This document shows positions 12,711 to 25,562 of a stretch of DNA of 64,000 bases, piece after piece. The notes below the pieces were generated by a model. That model worked only from the letters and a program-made list of their open reading frames with translations, was not told the DNA's origin and searched no databases. A program made the translations under genes and the position numbers. Each line of letters begins with the position of its first letter. Within the stretch, counting starts at the first letter, position 1. This DNA is from Delphinapterus leucas (Eukaryota > Chordata > Mammalia > Artiodactyla > Monodontidae): positions 87,986,964-88,050,963 of the forward strand of contig NW_022098076.1 of the NCBI RefSeq assembly GCF_002288925.2, written 5' to 3'.

Positions 12711-14669
12711 ACCTATATCTCTTGCATTTTAAATAATGTGGAAACTCTGAAAATCAGATCACCTTCCCTACCTCCCTAAGATTTGTTATTGTCACTGTTT
12801 TCCCTTTGTGACATCACTGAACTAATTCTATCGCCTCTATATTCTTTGTTGTGTGAAGTCATGGAAGTTTCTGCTCTGCTAGCTTAGTGGTCAGTTAATG
12901 AGTGAACAGAGATTTTCTTATATGCTTGGAACCAGTAGTCTCCCAGCCTTTACTGAGAGCCTCTGTGCATGTATTGGGGCATACCTTCAATGCTCAGACA
13001 CACACTTTACAGCTCTACTTCCTGGAAGTCTTTACTTCCTGCTGTGCAGAGCTTCAGGGTCAGCCAGAGGTGAGAACTTAAGGCCTTACCTGGTCTCTCT
13101 TGGGCATGTGCACAGCCTTATGCATGTGTGTGGCTGTCTCGACCCCCAGGAATATGTCAGGCCTTTGCAAAGACCTCTGTGGACACCTTATCCTCCAGGT
13201 TTAACTTTTAACGTTTTTGGTTAGCTTCTAATTTTCCATCTGTTACCGCTGCCTCAGAAACCTGTGATATTAAATAATTGCTGCTGATTGTTTTTGACAA
13301 ACATCCCTGGGGATATAAGGCTTTTTGCACAAGAGCAAGGTGTGAGTCAGGTCAAAGTAATGTGAATGGGGCTTTTCAGGGAGCTGCCAGACAGCTCCCA
13401 TAAAGACAGGAATGAAGATTTTGGTGAGCTTCTAGATCTGTTCTGCCCCGCCAGTGGCTGCTGGGCTGCCAGTTTTCACCATAATTAGAAAGCTGTTGGT
13501 TTTCAAGGCTACTTCAGAGCTGGGACATGGGAATAAAGCAAGTAAAAACCTTACAAAGCTCACTGTTCTAATTGAAATTCACCTATTTCTCTTGAATAAA
13601 TGTACATCAGATTTTTACAAGCCTTTGGTTAATTTCAGAATTATTGAAAAGGTTGATTTTAACAATTTTACCAATGTTATTAATGCTTGTATGGAGTGGT
13701 GGCTTTTCAGAGGTCCATACTCCGCCAGTCCCCGATGTCACTCTAAAGTCTCTTCATTTTTTAATGCCAGGGTTGGAGCTAAAAGAAGACAACTTCCAGC
13801 AGAAAGTTTTAGGAAAGAAACAAGCCCCTGCTGAACATAACAGAGAGAGGAGAAAGAAAGATAGAATTTGAAAATAAGAGCCATGAGAAGTAAATAATTG
13901 TATGGGCAAATCATTCTTAAGATTTAGAAATGTTGGGTAGCTTGACACTCACATCAGTGCAGTGAAATTATCAACTTTATTGATAATAGGAAAAGAGGGG
14001 AATAAATTTCTTAGCTTTCTATGCAGTATCTTGTTCTACACTTAACCCTTCATCTTTCCCCAAACGATTTTACTCTATGATAGTTCTGTTTCTTGCCCTT
14101 TACTGCATTTCATCCATTTTTCTGCATTTCATCCATTTTTCAAGGGCCCATCTTAACTACTGTGAAGCTTTTGCCATCTCACTGTGGAAAAATTAGTCAT
14201 GCCCCACTCTTCTTTCCCTTGACCATTTGTTCATACCTATATTATAGCACTTGCCATACTATATTTCTAACTTACCTGTATGTGACTCTCTCTTCCTGAT
14301 GGATAGCAGAGTCCTCAAGAACAAGAGCTAGGTCTTACTTGCCTTTCTGTTTCTAGAAGCTAACTCAATATGTGGTATATAATAAATCATATATGTAAAT
14401 AAATATGTATAGGATAAAAGAAGGGAGAAAAAGAAAAAAGACAAAGAAGGTTTTATTTAGAAGTTTGCAGAATATGTGTTAATTTATTCAGTGTAATGTG
14501 TTTTTAAGCAAGGGTAGGATTCATTCCTGTTTCTTTTTGATATTCCTGGGAAAAAGAATATAGATAAAACACAGTCCAGCGCCTTCAAAGAAGTTGCTGT
14601 TTAAGATGTTTTCCTACCTAATTTTCACACTAAATGAAATGTTAAAATTACTATAATAAAATGAGGCAC
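12711..14669. other. Mostly unique intron
   Basis: No recognisable repeat or exon. Open frames of 108 to 126 codons (12898-13224, 13454-13834) do not resemble a protein I know and lack coding signs. A perfect 8-base stem with a 5-base loop (gggagctg/cagctccc) is at 13379-13399. Confidence 0.6.
14103..14140. repeat. Perfect 19-base tandem duplication
   Basis: The unit ctgcatttcatccattttt occurs twice back to back without a mismatch, so the duplication is recent or the result of slippage. Confidence 0.95.
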
Positions 14670-15046
14670 AACTTCTGTTTCTGACAAAGATGGCATATAC
14701 CCATCCTTCCTGGCCCCTCCTCTTACAACTAAAAACATGGACATAACACAACAAACAAGCATAGGAAGATTCTGAAAGGGGGGGAAAAGAAGGTGGATTG
14801 CCTAGGGGTCTCAGGACTTGAGGAATAGCATGCCAGTGATCCCCTGGTTTTCTTATTGTCTCCTACATATCCTAGATAGGGTACTGTAGAAATTACCAAC
14901 CTAGAATGGCCAAAAAGCACAGGAAAAATAACCCCCAACAGAAACCTTTCTCCTCTAGCCAAAAGAACAAGAAAAGCATGTCTATCAACAGAAAACCTTT
15001 TTAGCAATGCTCACTGTACTCCAGCCAAACACCAAGGGAAAAGACA

Positions 15047-15050
<4 letters not shown>

Positions 15051-15079
<29 letters not shown>
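15051..15079. repeat. (CA)n microsatellite
   Basis: About 14 CA units inside the 5' UTR of the sense L1. Confidence 0.95.
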
Positions 15080-15081
<2 letters not shown>

Positions 15082-15536
15082 ATAGTTTCTGTTGGGCTGA
15101 GCAACACATTAATATTCTACATCCCTTCGCCCCATCCTATCTCATAAAATCACTCAGCAATGCTCCAATTCCCCCCACTTGGTAATGCCTGTGGAGCCAT
15201 GCAGTGACTTAATCTTCCATTGTGTCTGCCACATGCAGGTGACACTCTGATTCCTACTTTGGGAGGTGTCTGCAGACTTGAGCAGGAAGCTAATCTTCCA
15301 TCCCCTGCACAGGAGAAGCAGTTGGTGGTGCCCTAATTACCCTGCCAGAGTAGTGTCAGTGGAACTAAGTAAGGAACTGTCCCTCCTTCCCCTTCTCAGT
15401 GGAAGCAGGCATGCTCCAGTTTCCCTACTGTGATAGCGTCACTGGGGCCAAGCAGGGAGCTGACCCTGTTTCCCATCCAGTGGAAGCAGGTTGTGTTTCC
15501 TCTGCATGGGTAGTATTGGAAGAATTGAGAGTAGAG

Positions 15537-15744
15537 GGCTTCCCTGGTGGCGCAGTGGTTGAGAGTCCACCTGCTGATGCAGGGGACACGGGTTCGTGCC
15601 CCAGTCCGGGAAGATCCCACATGCCGCGGAGTGGCTAGGCCCGTGAGCCATGGCCACTGAGCCTGCGTGTCTGGAGCCTGTGCTCCACAACGGGGGAGGC
15701 CACAACAGTGAGAGGCCCGCGTACCGCAAAAAAAAAAAAAAAAA
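15537..15744 (+). mobile_element. CHR-2 type SINE
   Basis: A full-length copy with a long A tail. A perfect 16-base target duplication, agaattgagagtagag, lies at 15521-15536 and 15745-15760. It interrupts one of the roughly 80-base units of the L1 5' UTR. All frames over 60 codons in this block come from the SINE. Confidence 0.94.
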
Positions 15745-16928
15745 AGAATTGAGAGTAGAGCTGATCTATCCCTTGTCCAGCAAAAGTAGGTATTTCCAAT
15801 TGTCCCTTGAGAGTAGTACCAGCAGGTTCCAGTGCTGAGATGAGCCTCCATCCCTGCCTGGCAGCAAAGAGACTTGATGGGTCAGGGCTGATCACCACAA
15901 CACCCCCCCCTGGTGTCAGTGGAACCCAGTGCCAGCTGAGCCTCTGCCTTCTACCAGCATAAACAAAGTGGTAGGAGAGGGATAGTTGGCACTCACCTAC
16001 GTTCCTCTCCTAGTGTCAGCAGGGATTTGAACTTCTGCTCCCAAGCTGTAGTGACAAAGCAGTATATATCGGACTTTAGCTTTCCCTCTTCCTGGTGGCA
16101 TGGGGCCTAATGGGGAGCTAAGCTTATACCCGTACTTGGAGGCAGTGAGACAGTGTGAACTGGTGCTCATCTTTCATGGGAAGATGTCAGCAGGGCTGAA
16201 AGGAGAGCTGAATGGCTACCTACCATCTGCAGTGAGGCATTTTGAGTCAGTGCTTCACTTTTGCTGGGCAGATAGCAACAGGGCCCTGCGGGAAGCTGAA
16301 CATGCACACCTGGCCCTTGTATGACACCTCTGTAGGGGACTGCTTACTAAAAAAAGATTAAATAGGACCCAGAGTCCCATAATGTAATATCCAGAATGTC
16401 TAGGATACAGCTGAAAATCACTCATCAGAACAAGAACCGGGAAGATCACAATATGAATAAGAAAAGATAGTTGATATCAAAACCAAAAGATGAATCAGAT
16501 GCTGTGATTATTTGACAAGGATTTTAAAGCCATCTTTATGAAAGTGCTTTAAGAAATAATTATAAATTCTCTTAAAACATGAAAAAATAGAAAATCTCAG
16601 CAAAGAAATAGAAATTCTAAAAAAAGAACCAAATGGAAAATATTGAAGTGAAAAATACCCTCATCAAAAGAGAAAACTATCCAGAGCTCAATAGTAGATC
16701 AGAGATGACAGGATAGAATTAGTGAACGTGAAGACAGGCTAACAGAATTACCTAGCCTGAGCAACAAGGACTTACGGGATAATAATAAAAGAGCTAACAT
16801 TTGTATCACTGGATTCCCAAAATGAGAGAGTGAATGAGACTGGAAAAGTAGTCAAAGAAGTGATGGTTGATAACTTGCCAAATTTGGCCAAAGACAAGCC
16901 CACAGATTCAATAAGCTGAGCCTACCCC

Positions 16929-17641
16929 TGTAAAGAAAAGCACACTCCTCCTGTGTGTCCTCTGCTCTCAATACTTGACTACAGTGCTACTTCGCTTCTG
17001 ATACCAGATGTGTGTGTTTTCCACACATCAAGCAAGTTTGCAACACCCACTTGGTATCCTGTAGTTTAACTCAGTTCTGATACTATCAAATAGATTACTG
17101 GTTTATTATGAAAGGATGTAGCTCAGGAACATCCAAATGGAAAAGATGCACAGAGAAGGTATGTGGGAAGGGAGTGCAGAGCTTCCATGCCCTCTTTGGG
17201 CATGCCATCTTCCCAGCACCTCCACATGTACACCAACCCAGAAGCTCTCTGAACCTCATCCTGTTGGGTTTTTCTGGCAGCTTCATTCCGTAGGCATGAT
17301 TGACTAAATCATTGACTATTGGTAGTTGAACTCAATCTTCAGCCACTCTCTTCCCTCCTCTGAGGTTGGGGAGTGGGGCTAAAAGTTCCCGCTCTCTAAT
17401 CACATGGTTGGTTCCTCTGACAACCAGCACCCCACCCCCACCCCACCCCCATCCTTAAATGGTTTCCAAAAGTCATCTCGTTAACATAAACCTCAGGTGT
17501 GATTGAAAGGGATTTGTTATGAATATCAAAAGACACCTTTATTGTTATCATTTAGGAAAGTCCAAGAGTTTTAGGATCTCTGTGCTGGAAGAAAGGGTGA
17601 AGACCAAATATATACTTCTTATTATCAGTCACAATATCACA
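16929..17641. mobile_element. Solo LTR of an old endogenous retrovirus-like element
   Basis: The segment starts TGTAAAG and ends ATATCACA (TG...CA termini) and is flanked by a 5-base duplication, acccc, at 16924-16928 and 17642-17646. The surrounding L1 reads continuously once it is removed. Features such as ttcattccgtaggcatgattgac and atcacatggttggttcctctg recall common mammalian ERVL-class LTRs, but I do not fix the family name. There is no internal retroviral sequence, so the proviral body was lost by LTR-LTR recombination. The C-rich run cacccccaccccaccccc lies within it. Confidence 0.8.
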
Positions 17642-20327
17642 ACCCCAAACAGCATAAACCCAAAGAAATCGATGCTGACACATATCATTTTAAACTTCTG
17701 AAAACTAAATACAAAGAAAGAGACTGTGAAGTAGAGAGAGGCTGCATTACTTTTAGGGGAGCACCAATTCAAATGATATTAGTTTCTCATTTGAAACCAT
17801 GGAGGCCAGAATGAAGTGGCACAACATTTTTCAAGTACTGAAAGAAAACAATTGTCAACCATGAATTCTGTTTCTGGCAAAAAATATCCTTCAGAAATGA
17901 AGAGGAAATAAAAAAATTCTCAGACAGAAGAAAGCTAGGAGAATCTATTGCTAGCCAAATTATTCTGAAAGGATAACTAAAGTTCTCTTTTAAAAAAAGG
18001 AAATGATAACATAAGGCTTGGAATTTCAGAATGGAAAGAAGAACATCAGAATGAGTAAAAATAGGAGCAAATATAAACTATCCCCCTCATGAGTTTCTTA
18101 AATCATAAATTATAATACCAACTAATGTAGTGATCAATGTCATGTGGAAAAAATACTTAAGATAATTATACTTAGAATGGGGAGAGGATAAAGGAGCCTA
18201 AGTGGAATTAAGGTTTCTACACCTCACTCAAGGTAGTAAAATGTTGATACAGGTAGACTGTGTAACTTATGTATATTATTGTACCTAGAGCAACCCCTCA
18301 GAAGACTATACAAAGTGATATATTTTAAAAACTTTATAAATAAATCAAGGTGGGATCCAAAATATAAATGTGTATTTAAACTACAGGAAAAAGAAAAACA
18401 GTAATGAGAAAGAGAGGAAACAAACAGAAAACAAAATATAAAATGGCAACTTAACCCGTAAAATATTAATAATTACCCTTAAATGTAAATGTCCTAAATA
18501 TACCAATTAAAAGGCAGAGATTGGTGGGATGGATTTTTTTTAAATGATGTAACAATTAGATGTCTACAACAAACTCATTTCAAAGACTGTAACATAGGTA
18601 GGTTTAAAGCAAAAGGATGAAAAAAAGATATGCCATGCAAATACTAATTTAGAAAAGCAACAGTGTCTGTATTATTATCAGATAAAGTAGACTTCAGGAC
18701 AAAGAAAATTACTAGGGACAAAAAGGGTCATTACATAATATTAAAAGGATCATTCCGCCTAGAAGACATAATGATCTCAAATGTAAATGCATGCAACGAC
18801 AGAGTCTCAAATTACATGAAGCAAAAACTGTGATAGGGCTGAAAGGAGAAATAGATCCACAATTATATTTGGGTACTTAAATACCTCTCTCAGAAAATCA
18901 GAATTGATACAGAAGATCTGAAGAACACAATCAACCAGTAGACCCTAATTGAGATATACATATAGAACACTCCACCCAACAATAGCAGAATACATTTTTT
19001 TATTGGCATGATGGGGTATTCACCAGGATGAACCATATCTTGAGTCATAAAAAACACCTCAGCAAGTGTAAAAGAAATGGTGTCATGCAGAGTATGTTTT
19101 TTAACCACATAGAAATAAACTAGAAATCCATAGTAGAACGGCAACAGGAAAATCTCTAGGCCCTTGGAAAATAAACAACACACTTCTAAATAGTCCCTTG
19201 GTCAAAGAGAAAGTCTCAAAGGAAATTAAAATAAATACTTAGAACTAAATGAAAATGAAAACATAGCAAAATATGTGAGATGTAGGTAAAGCAGTGTTGA
19301 GAGGGAAATTTATAGCTCTAAATGTGTAAATTAAAAAGAGGAAAGGTTTCAAATCAGTTATCTAAGTATTTACCTCAAAAATCTATAAAAAGAGAAAAAA
19401 AAACCAATGTAAGTAGAAGGAAATAATAAAGAATAGAAATCAATACAATTAAAAATAGGAAAAAATAAAGAAAAACTTGTTCTTTGAAAAAAATCAATAA
19501 AATTGATAAACCTTTAGCAAGACTGACAGATAAACAGGAAAGGCACAAATCACATTAAGAATGAAACGGGACATCACTACAGATACTGCAGCTTAAAAGG
19601 ATTATAAGGGAATACTACAAGAAGTTTATAAATCAAGAAGCTTATCAAGAAGTTCATAAATTCAGCAACTTAGTAGAAATAGGCCAATTCATCAAAGACT
19701 ACAAACTATCAAAATTCAACCTAATTGAAATAGACCATCTGACTAGTCCTATAACCATTAAAAATAGTGAATTCAGAATGTGGAAGCTCTCTAAAAGGAA
19801 ATCTCCAGGCCTAGGTGGTTTCACTGGAGAATTCTAGAAAATATTTAAAGAAGAATCTATACCAGTTTTACACAGTCTTTTTCAGAAAATAGAAGTGGAG
19901 GGAACACTTCCTGACTTATTTTATGAAGCCAGTATTATCCTGATACCAAAACCAGACAAAGAGTATATAAAAAAAGAAAACTATAGGCCAGTATCCCTCA
20001 TGAACTCAGATGCAAACGTACTCAACAAAATATTAGCAGATTGAATCTAGCAATCTGTTTAAAAAAATTGTAAACCATGACCTAGTATTATTTATTCCAA
20101 GTGTGCAAGGCTGGCTCAACATTCAGAAATCAATGCACCATATACAAAAATTAATATAAAATGAATCAAACACATAAATGTAAGAGCTAAAACTAACTGT
20201 CCTAGGAGAACACATAGGAGTAAATCTTCGTGACCTTGGGTTAGGCAAAGGATGAGTGATCACAGAAAAAAACAGATTAATTTGACTTCATCAAAATTAA
20301 AAACCTGTGCTTCAAAGAACACCATCA

Positions 20328-20594
20328 GGGACTTCCCTGTTGGTCAAGTGGTAAAGAATCCGCCTTCCAATGCAGGGGACGCGGGTTCCATCCCTGGTCG
20401 GGGAACTAAGATCCCACATGCTGTGGGGCAACTAAGCCCACGTGCCACAGCTACTGAGCTCGCGCACCTCAACGAGAGAGCCTGTGTGCTGCAAACTACG
20501 GAACCATGCGCCCTGGAGCCCTCGCACCACAACGAAGACCCAACACAGCCAAAAAAATAAAGAAAAAGAACAAAAACAAAAATACAAACTGATT
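20328..20594 (+). mobile_element. CHR-type SINE (older, longer form)
   Basis: The head is gggacttccctgttggtcaag, with B-box ggttccatccc, a long body and a complex A-rich tail. A 17-base target duplication, ttcaaagaacaccatca, lies at 20311-20327 and 20595-20611. It is more diverged than the CHR-2 copies and closer to CHR-1. It sits in the nested L1. Confidence 0.88.
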
Positions 20595-21376
20595 TTCAAA
20601 GAACACCATCAAAAAATTGAAAAAAAGAAAAACCCCACAGAATGGGAAAAATATTTGCAAATTGTATCTAATAAGGGACTTGTATCCAGAATATATAAAG
20701 AACTCTCACAACTTAATTTTTAAATGAGCAAAGAATTTAAGTTATACGAATAGCCAATAAGCACATGAAAAAATGCTCAATATCATAGGTCATTATGAAA
20801 ATGCAAACCATAATGAGATAACACTGTACACCCACTAGGATAGCTATAATCAAAAATACAGATAACAAGTGTTAATGAGGATGCAGAGAAATTGAAAACC
20901 CTCATATACTGCAGGTGTGAGTGTAAAATGGTGCAGCCACTTTGGAAAACAGTTTGGCAGTTCCTCAAACTTGAATGTGAATGTTCATAATGGCATTTAC
21001 ATAATAGCTCCCAAAATGGAAACAACCTAAATGTCCATCTACTGTGAATGTGTGGTGTATTCATTCATTGGAATATTCTTTGGCCATGAAAAGGAATGAA
21101 GTACAGGTACATGCTACAACATGGATGAACCTTGAAAACATAATGCCAAATGAAAGAAATCAGGCATAAAAGGCCACGTAGTGTATGATAGATAAGAAAG
21201 TCAATTAGTGGTTGCTAGGGGCTACAGGGAAGGGGAAATAGGGAGGGACTGCTAATGGGTATGGAGTTTCTGTTTTGGGTGATGAAAATATGATAAAATT
21301 AGGTAATGGAAATGATTATATTCTACAACTCTTTGCATATACTAAAAACCTCTGAACTGTACATTTTATTTATTTA

Positions 21377-21444
21377 TTTTCAATTATCAATAATCATGCC
21401 TTGGATAAGCCTCATTGGCTATGATACTGCAACTGTGCAAAGCT
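21377..21444 (-). pseudogene. U4 snRNA retropseudogene, 3' truncated
   Basis: Read on minus, the 68 bases match the 5' part of U4 small nuclear RNA. They start exactly at its first base (agctttgc), pass through gcagtatc, tagccaatgaggcttatcc and gattattg, and stop after aattgaaaa, with about seven substitutions. The match ends in an A-rich tail (aataaataaataaa on minus, 21361-21376). A 15-base target duplication lies at 21354-21368 and 21446-21460, with one mismatch (gaactgtacatttta / gaattgtacatttta). An intact 5' end, truncated 3' part, A-rich tail and duplication show reverse transcription of U4 RNA by L1 machinery. It is not functional: only about the first half of U4 is present and there is no snRNA promoter. 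Confidence 0.93.
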
Positions 21445-23529
21445 TGAATTGTACATTTTAAAAGGGAGAATTTTATGGTGTGTGAATTATATCTCAATAA
21501 AACTGTTAGTAAAAATCAATACATGTAATCTATCATATTAACAGAATAAAAAAAATTTTTAATTGTATGATCCCATCAGTTATTACAGAAAAGGCATTTG
21601 GAAAAAAATCCAACACACATTCATACTAAAAACTCTCAGCAAACTAGACAAGGAGAGGAACATCGTCAGCTTGATAAAGACCATGTACAAAAAACCTACA
21701 AGGGATAGGCACATAGATTAATGAGACAGAATAGAAAGCTCAGAATTAGTTCCACACAAATATGCCCAATTAATTTTTGACAGAGGATCAAAAACAATTC
21801 AATGGAGGAAGGATAGCCTTTCAGGAGATGGTGTTGGAGGAATTGGGTGTACATAGACAAATGAACCTTGACCTAAACCTCATGCCTAATGCAAAAGTTA
21901 ACTCAAAATGGGTCATGGACTTAAATATAAACTGTAGAACTGTAAAACTTACAGATCAGAGCATAGAATACTTGCATGATGCAAGGTTAGTAAAGAGTTC
22001 TTAGACTTGGCACAAAAAAGCACAGTCCATATCAGGAAAGATAAATTGGTTCTCATTAAAATTAAAAGCTTTTTCTGTGGAAGACCCTGTTAAGAGTCTT
22101 TAAAATGAAAAGACAAGCTAGACTGGGAGAAAATATTGCAAACATATCCAACAAAGGATTAGTATCTACAGTACATAGAGAACCCTTAAAACTCAACAAT
22201 ATAAAAACAATCCAATTAGAAAATGGGCAGAAGACATGCTACAGATGGTAAATGCACAAACAAAAAGATGTTTAATATCATGAGCTACTAGAAAATGTGA
22301 ATTAAGTCCACAGTGAAATACCAGTACATACCTATCAGAATGGCTAAAATAAAAGGAAAAACCAAAGTTGGTGAAAAGTTCCACACGATACCAAATGCTG
22401 GTGAGCATGCGGAGAAAGTGACTCATGCACACTTTGCTAGTGGAAATGTAAAATGGCACAGCCACTCTGGAAACACTTCCGCAGTTTCTTAAAAGGCTAA
22501 ATGCAGCCATCATACAGCCTGCTAATTGCATTCCTGGGCATTTAGCCCAGAAAAATGAAAACTTATGGTTCACACGAAAACTTGTACACAGATTTTCATA
22601 GCAACTTTATTCATAACATCCCCAAACTGGGAACAACCCAGATTTCCTTCCATGTGTGAATGGTTGAACAAGCTGTGGTACACCCACATCATGGAATGAT
22701 ACTCAGCAGCAAAAAGGAATGGACTGTTGATATACACACAACAGCACAAATCTTCAGGAAATACGCCGAGTGAAAAAAGCTGGTCTGAAAGGTTTACATC
22801 TGTATGATTCTGTTGATATCACTTTTTAGGAAAGACGTATTTTGGAAACGGAGAATAGGTTTGTAGTTATCAGGGATTGAGGGAGGTAGGGCAGGTGGGA
22901 GTTGGGTATGATCATTATTAAAAGACAGTTTGAAGGATCCTTGAGATGATGATAGCTCTCTGTCTCGATTGAGGTGGTGCTTACGTGAACCTACACGTGA
23001 TAAAATTGTTGAGAACTTCATGAGTACAAGATCAGTGCATTGTATCAATGTCAACGTCCTGGTTTGGGTGTTGTACTAAAATTTTGTAAGATTTTACCAT
23101 TGGAAATTAGGTAAAAGGTAGATAGCATCTCTCTATTATTTCTTACCATTGCATATTCCTCAGCAATTATCTCTAAATACAAGCTTAGGTTTTTTTTAGT
23201 AAGAGCCACCAAGTGAACACAGAGGAGAAAATAATTAATTTTGCATGAGGAAACTTTGAAGCCAGGTAATCTTTGAATTTGGTCATGAGGGATGAATAGG
23301 ATTTCCAAAGGCTTTTGTCTTATTATTATTTTAAAAAGAAGAAGAAGGGGGGATAAAAAAGCAATTAACACTGTTCCTGACATCCTCTAAGAAGACCTCT
23401 CAGGGGATATGTCTGTATGGCCCTTGAACTTGTGTCAGTAACCTTAGGCTGCGGTGAAATTCAGGAAAATCTGAGATTGTGAGTTAGAGGGCAAGAACAG
23501 AATGTTTAGATAGGGGAAGATGAGTAAAA

Positions 23530-24130
23530 TTTGGACATTAAGTGCCTAGAATAACCAAAAGGAGATGTCCAGGAGGCAGAAAGCAAAACGAGCCTGGCAC
23601 TCAGGAAAGAAGTCTGGGCTGCCGATACCTATTTAGGTGCATGAAGTAGTAGTTAAAGCCACAGAGTGAATGAATATACCTAGTAAGCCTACAGTCGGAA
23701 AAGGAAAGAGGACCAGTGATGGACTGTGAAGAACTCCAACGTTTAAAGGGTGGAAGCTTCTTAGGAGAAGGTGGGGAGTGGGCTGCAGAAGGGAAGATAT
23801 TAGAAGAGTTAAAGAAAAAGGAAAGGCACAGTTGGCGACAAGTTCCAATCGAGGGTGAGCTGCCCTGTGCTCTGGAACAGAAGTCACTGCATTTGGTCAT
23901 CAAGTCCTTTTCTTTGTCTTTTGAATATCTCATGAGTTGTTTCGTTGGCGTGATGAGAGCCAAAGCAGGCTGTAGTCAGTTGAGGGGCGAAGGGACGTGA
24001 AAACGTAGGGGTGCTAAGTGGAAACATCCCTTTCAAGGAGCTTTGCTGCACCAGAGGTGGTGAGAGGGAGCTTGACAGAAGCAGGGTCCTCAAGATGTTT
24101 TTGAGAATGAGGAGGATCGGAGCTTGCTGG
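23530..24130 (+). repeat. Old dispersed repeat, unnamed family, copy A
   Basis: It shares a block order with the copies at 27.0, 34.9, 41.0, 48.3 and 49.6 kb. Here the recognisable parts are 'gagatgtccaggaggcag', 'gaagaactccaacgtttaaagg' and 'catcaagtcc'. It is very diverged. I recognise the pattern as a common mammalian old repeat but cannot name it. Confidence 0.55.
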
Positions 24131-25139
24131 CAGGCAGTGGGTAAGGCGCCGCACACATTTCTGGACTCCTCTTCGGAAATTGCCTTCAGAGCCTAAGGCA
24201 CATTTTCAACAATGGCCAATCTTCATCTTTTGAGAATGCGTTTGAGTTTTGGAAACAGCCAAGTCAATTTAGAGCCAAGAGTGGTAAATCAGGTGGGTGA
24301 TCAAGCTGGATAATACAACTTCAAAAAAAAATAAAGTATAATTATAAAGTAGTAAAACTGATTTTCTTGTGAAGCTCATGAATTGGCTTAGAAAGTAGTT
24401 CTTAAAGAATTCCAAAACCCTTTTGAGCAGTTGTGGCATTATGTGAATAAGTGTACAGAGTCCCTTTGTAACTTTCAGAGGAAGAGACTGGCGTGCATGG
24501 AAGTCCTGTTATATGTGTGAAAAAATTGGTTTTGTTACATATATTTACTCATACTGTGCAAATGTAAAGTTTCCCTATAATCTTTTTGCCTGAGAGGTGA
24601 CCTAGTGGAATTATACCAAAGTTTGTATGTGGGAGAATCAAGAGTTTCAAATTGTGATTGTTTAAACAGTTCTGCTGTGGTCTTACAGATGTAATTAGAA
24701 TTCCTAGGATAGGAGTGTTCCCACAAGCATAATAATACTTTAAATGTGTGTTCAATTATCCTTTTCTATAGCCATATTTAATCGTTCCTTTTTGAAATAG
24801 AGTTACTTTGAAAATATTAAATCACTAGCATAATCTTGACTGTTGGTCAGACCTGGGACAGTGCTGGGCATGTAGTAAGTACTCACTGGGTGTCCCTTTC
24901 CTGTCGTCTCTGCCTTGGGGCTTGATACACGCTGAGGACACACAAAGAGAAAGATCAGTTCCCTAGTAATAGATCATCTCCATTAATGTTCAGCCAAAAA
25001 TATACAGGATGAAGAAAATTAACACATGTAAAAGTCTGAAGTTTGCATTTAGCTTTGTTGTTACTGTGGCAGATTTACATACACCAAAACACATATTTAA
25101 TTGAGTGCACCTTTTATACCTCTTTATATGTTTACTTAT
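24131..25139. other. Mostly unique intron
   Basis: No exon is seen. A MIR-like tail (gtgctgggcatgtagtaagtactca-type motif) lies near 24850-24900. Confidence 0.5.
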
Positions 25140-25310
25140 TTTATACTTAAGGATTACCTTATTTAATCACTCAGACAATCCTGTGAAACAGTTGTCCCTG
25201 TTTTACAGGTGAAGAAACTGTGGCTCGGATGAGTGTAGTCACTTGCCCACGGTCACATGGCTGAGAGGGGCAAAGCTTGGACTTGAATTCAGTTTTGCAG
25301 TCTAGGAATC
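25140..25310 (-). repeat. MIR SINE
   Basis: Read on minus it has the MIR core. On plus the motif is 'cctgttttacaggtgaagaaactg...cttgcccacggtcacatgg', the usual antisense MIR signature. Confidence 0.8.
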
Positions 25311-25562
25311 TCTTAACCACCATCTCCATGTTTCTCCACCTTAAACCCACACCCTTGATAAACATTTTTAAAAAATCAATCAAAAAAACACCAAATCAAT
25401 CAAAAACACCACATACTTCCCCTCCCCATATTGAGAAAGGAGAAGTTAGAGCCTTCTTCAAAACCCTACTGGTCAAAAAATGTTATAGCATTGTACTTTG
25501 TGTAATTTGAGTTACAGAAGCAATCTTTCTAAAAATTAATTTGTTTTTGAAATAGAAACTTG

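Larger units (their letters stand above)
20135..21512 (+). mobile_element. 5'-truncated L1 inserted in the larger L1
   Basis: It contains the end of ORF2 (for example the block encoding EWEKYLQIVSNKGL near 20640-20690) and an L1 3' UTR ending in atatctcaataaaactg. A short duplication, aaatcaat, occurs at 20127-20134 and 21513-21520. Downstream, the host L1 resumes its own reverse-transcriptase region. The copy carries a CHR SINE and a U4 retropseudogene, so it is older than both. Confidence 0.78.
14670..23200 (+). mobile_element. Near full-length old L1 LINE, sense to DIS3L2, heavily nested
   Basis: The left part (about 14670-16340) is an L1M-type 5' UTR made of degenerate units of about 80 bases that recur around 'cagtggaagcagg'. 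Then come ORF1-like sequence (about 16380-16920, continuing at 17647), ORF2 with reverse-transcriptase remnants near 19560-20130 and from 21513, and an L1M 3' UTR ending near 23200. All frames are broken. Insertions inside it are a CHR SINE (15537-15744), a solo LTR (16929-17641) and a second L1 (20135-21512). Subtracting them leaves about 6.2 kb, the expected size of a complete L1. Outer boundaries are approximate. Confidence 0.82.

Noticed and set aside
13454..13871. Overlapping plus frames of 126 and 75 codons
   Set aside because: Not recognised; considered as a DIS3L2 or nested exon, but the peptide does not match and junctions are lacking.
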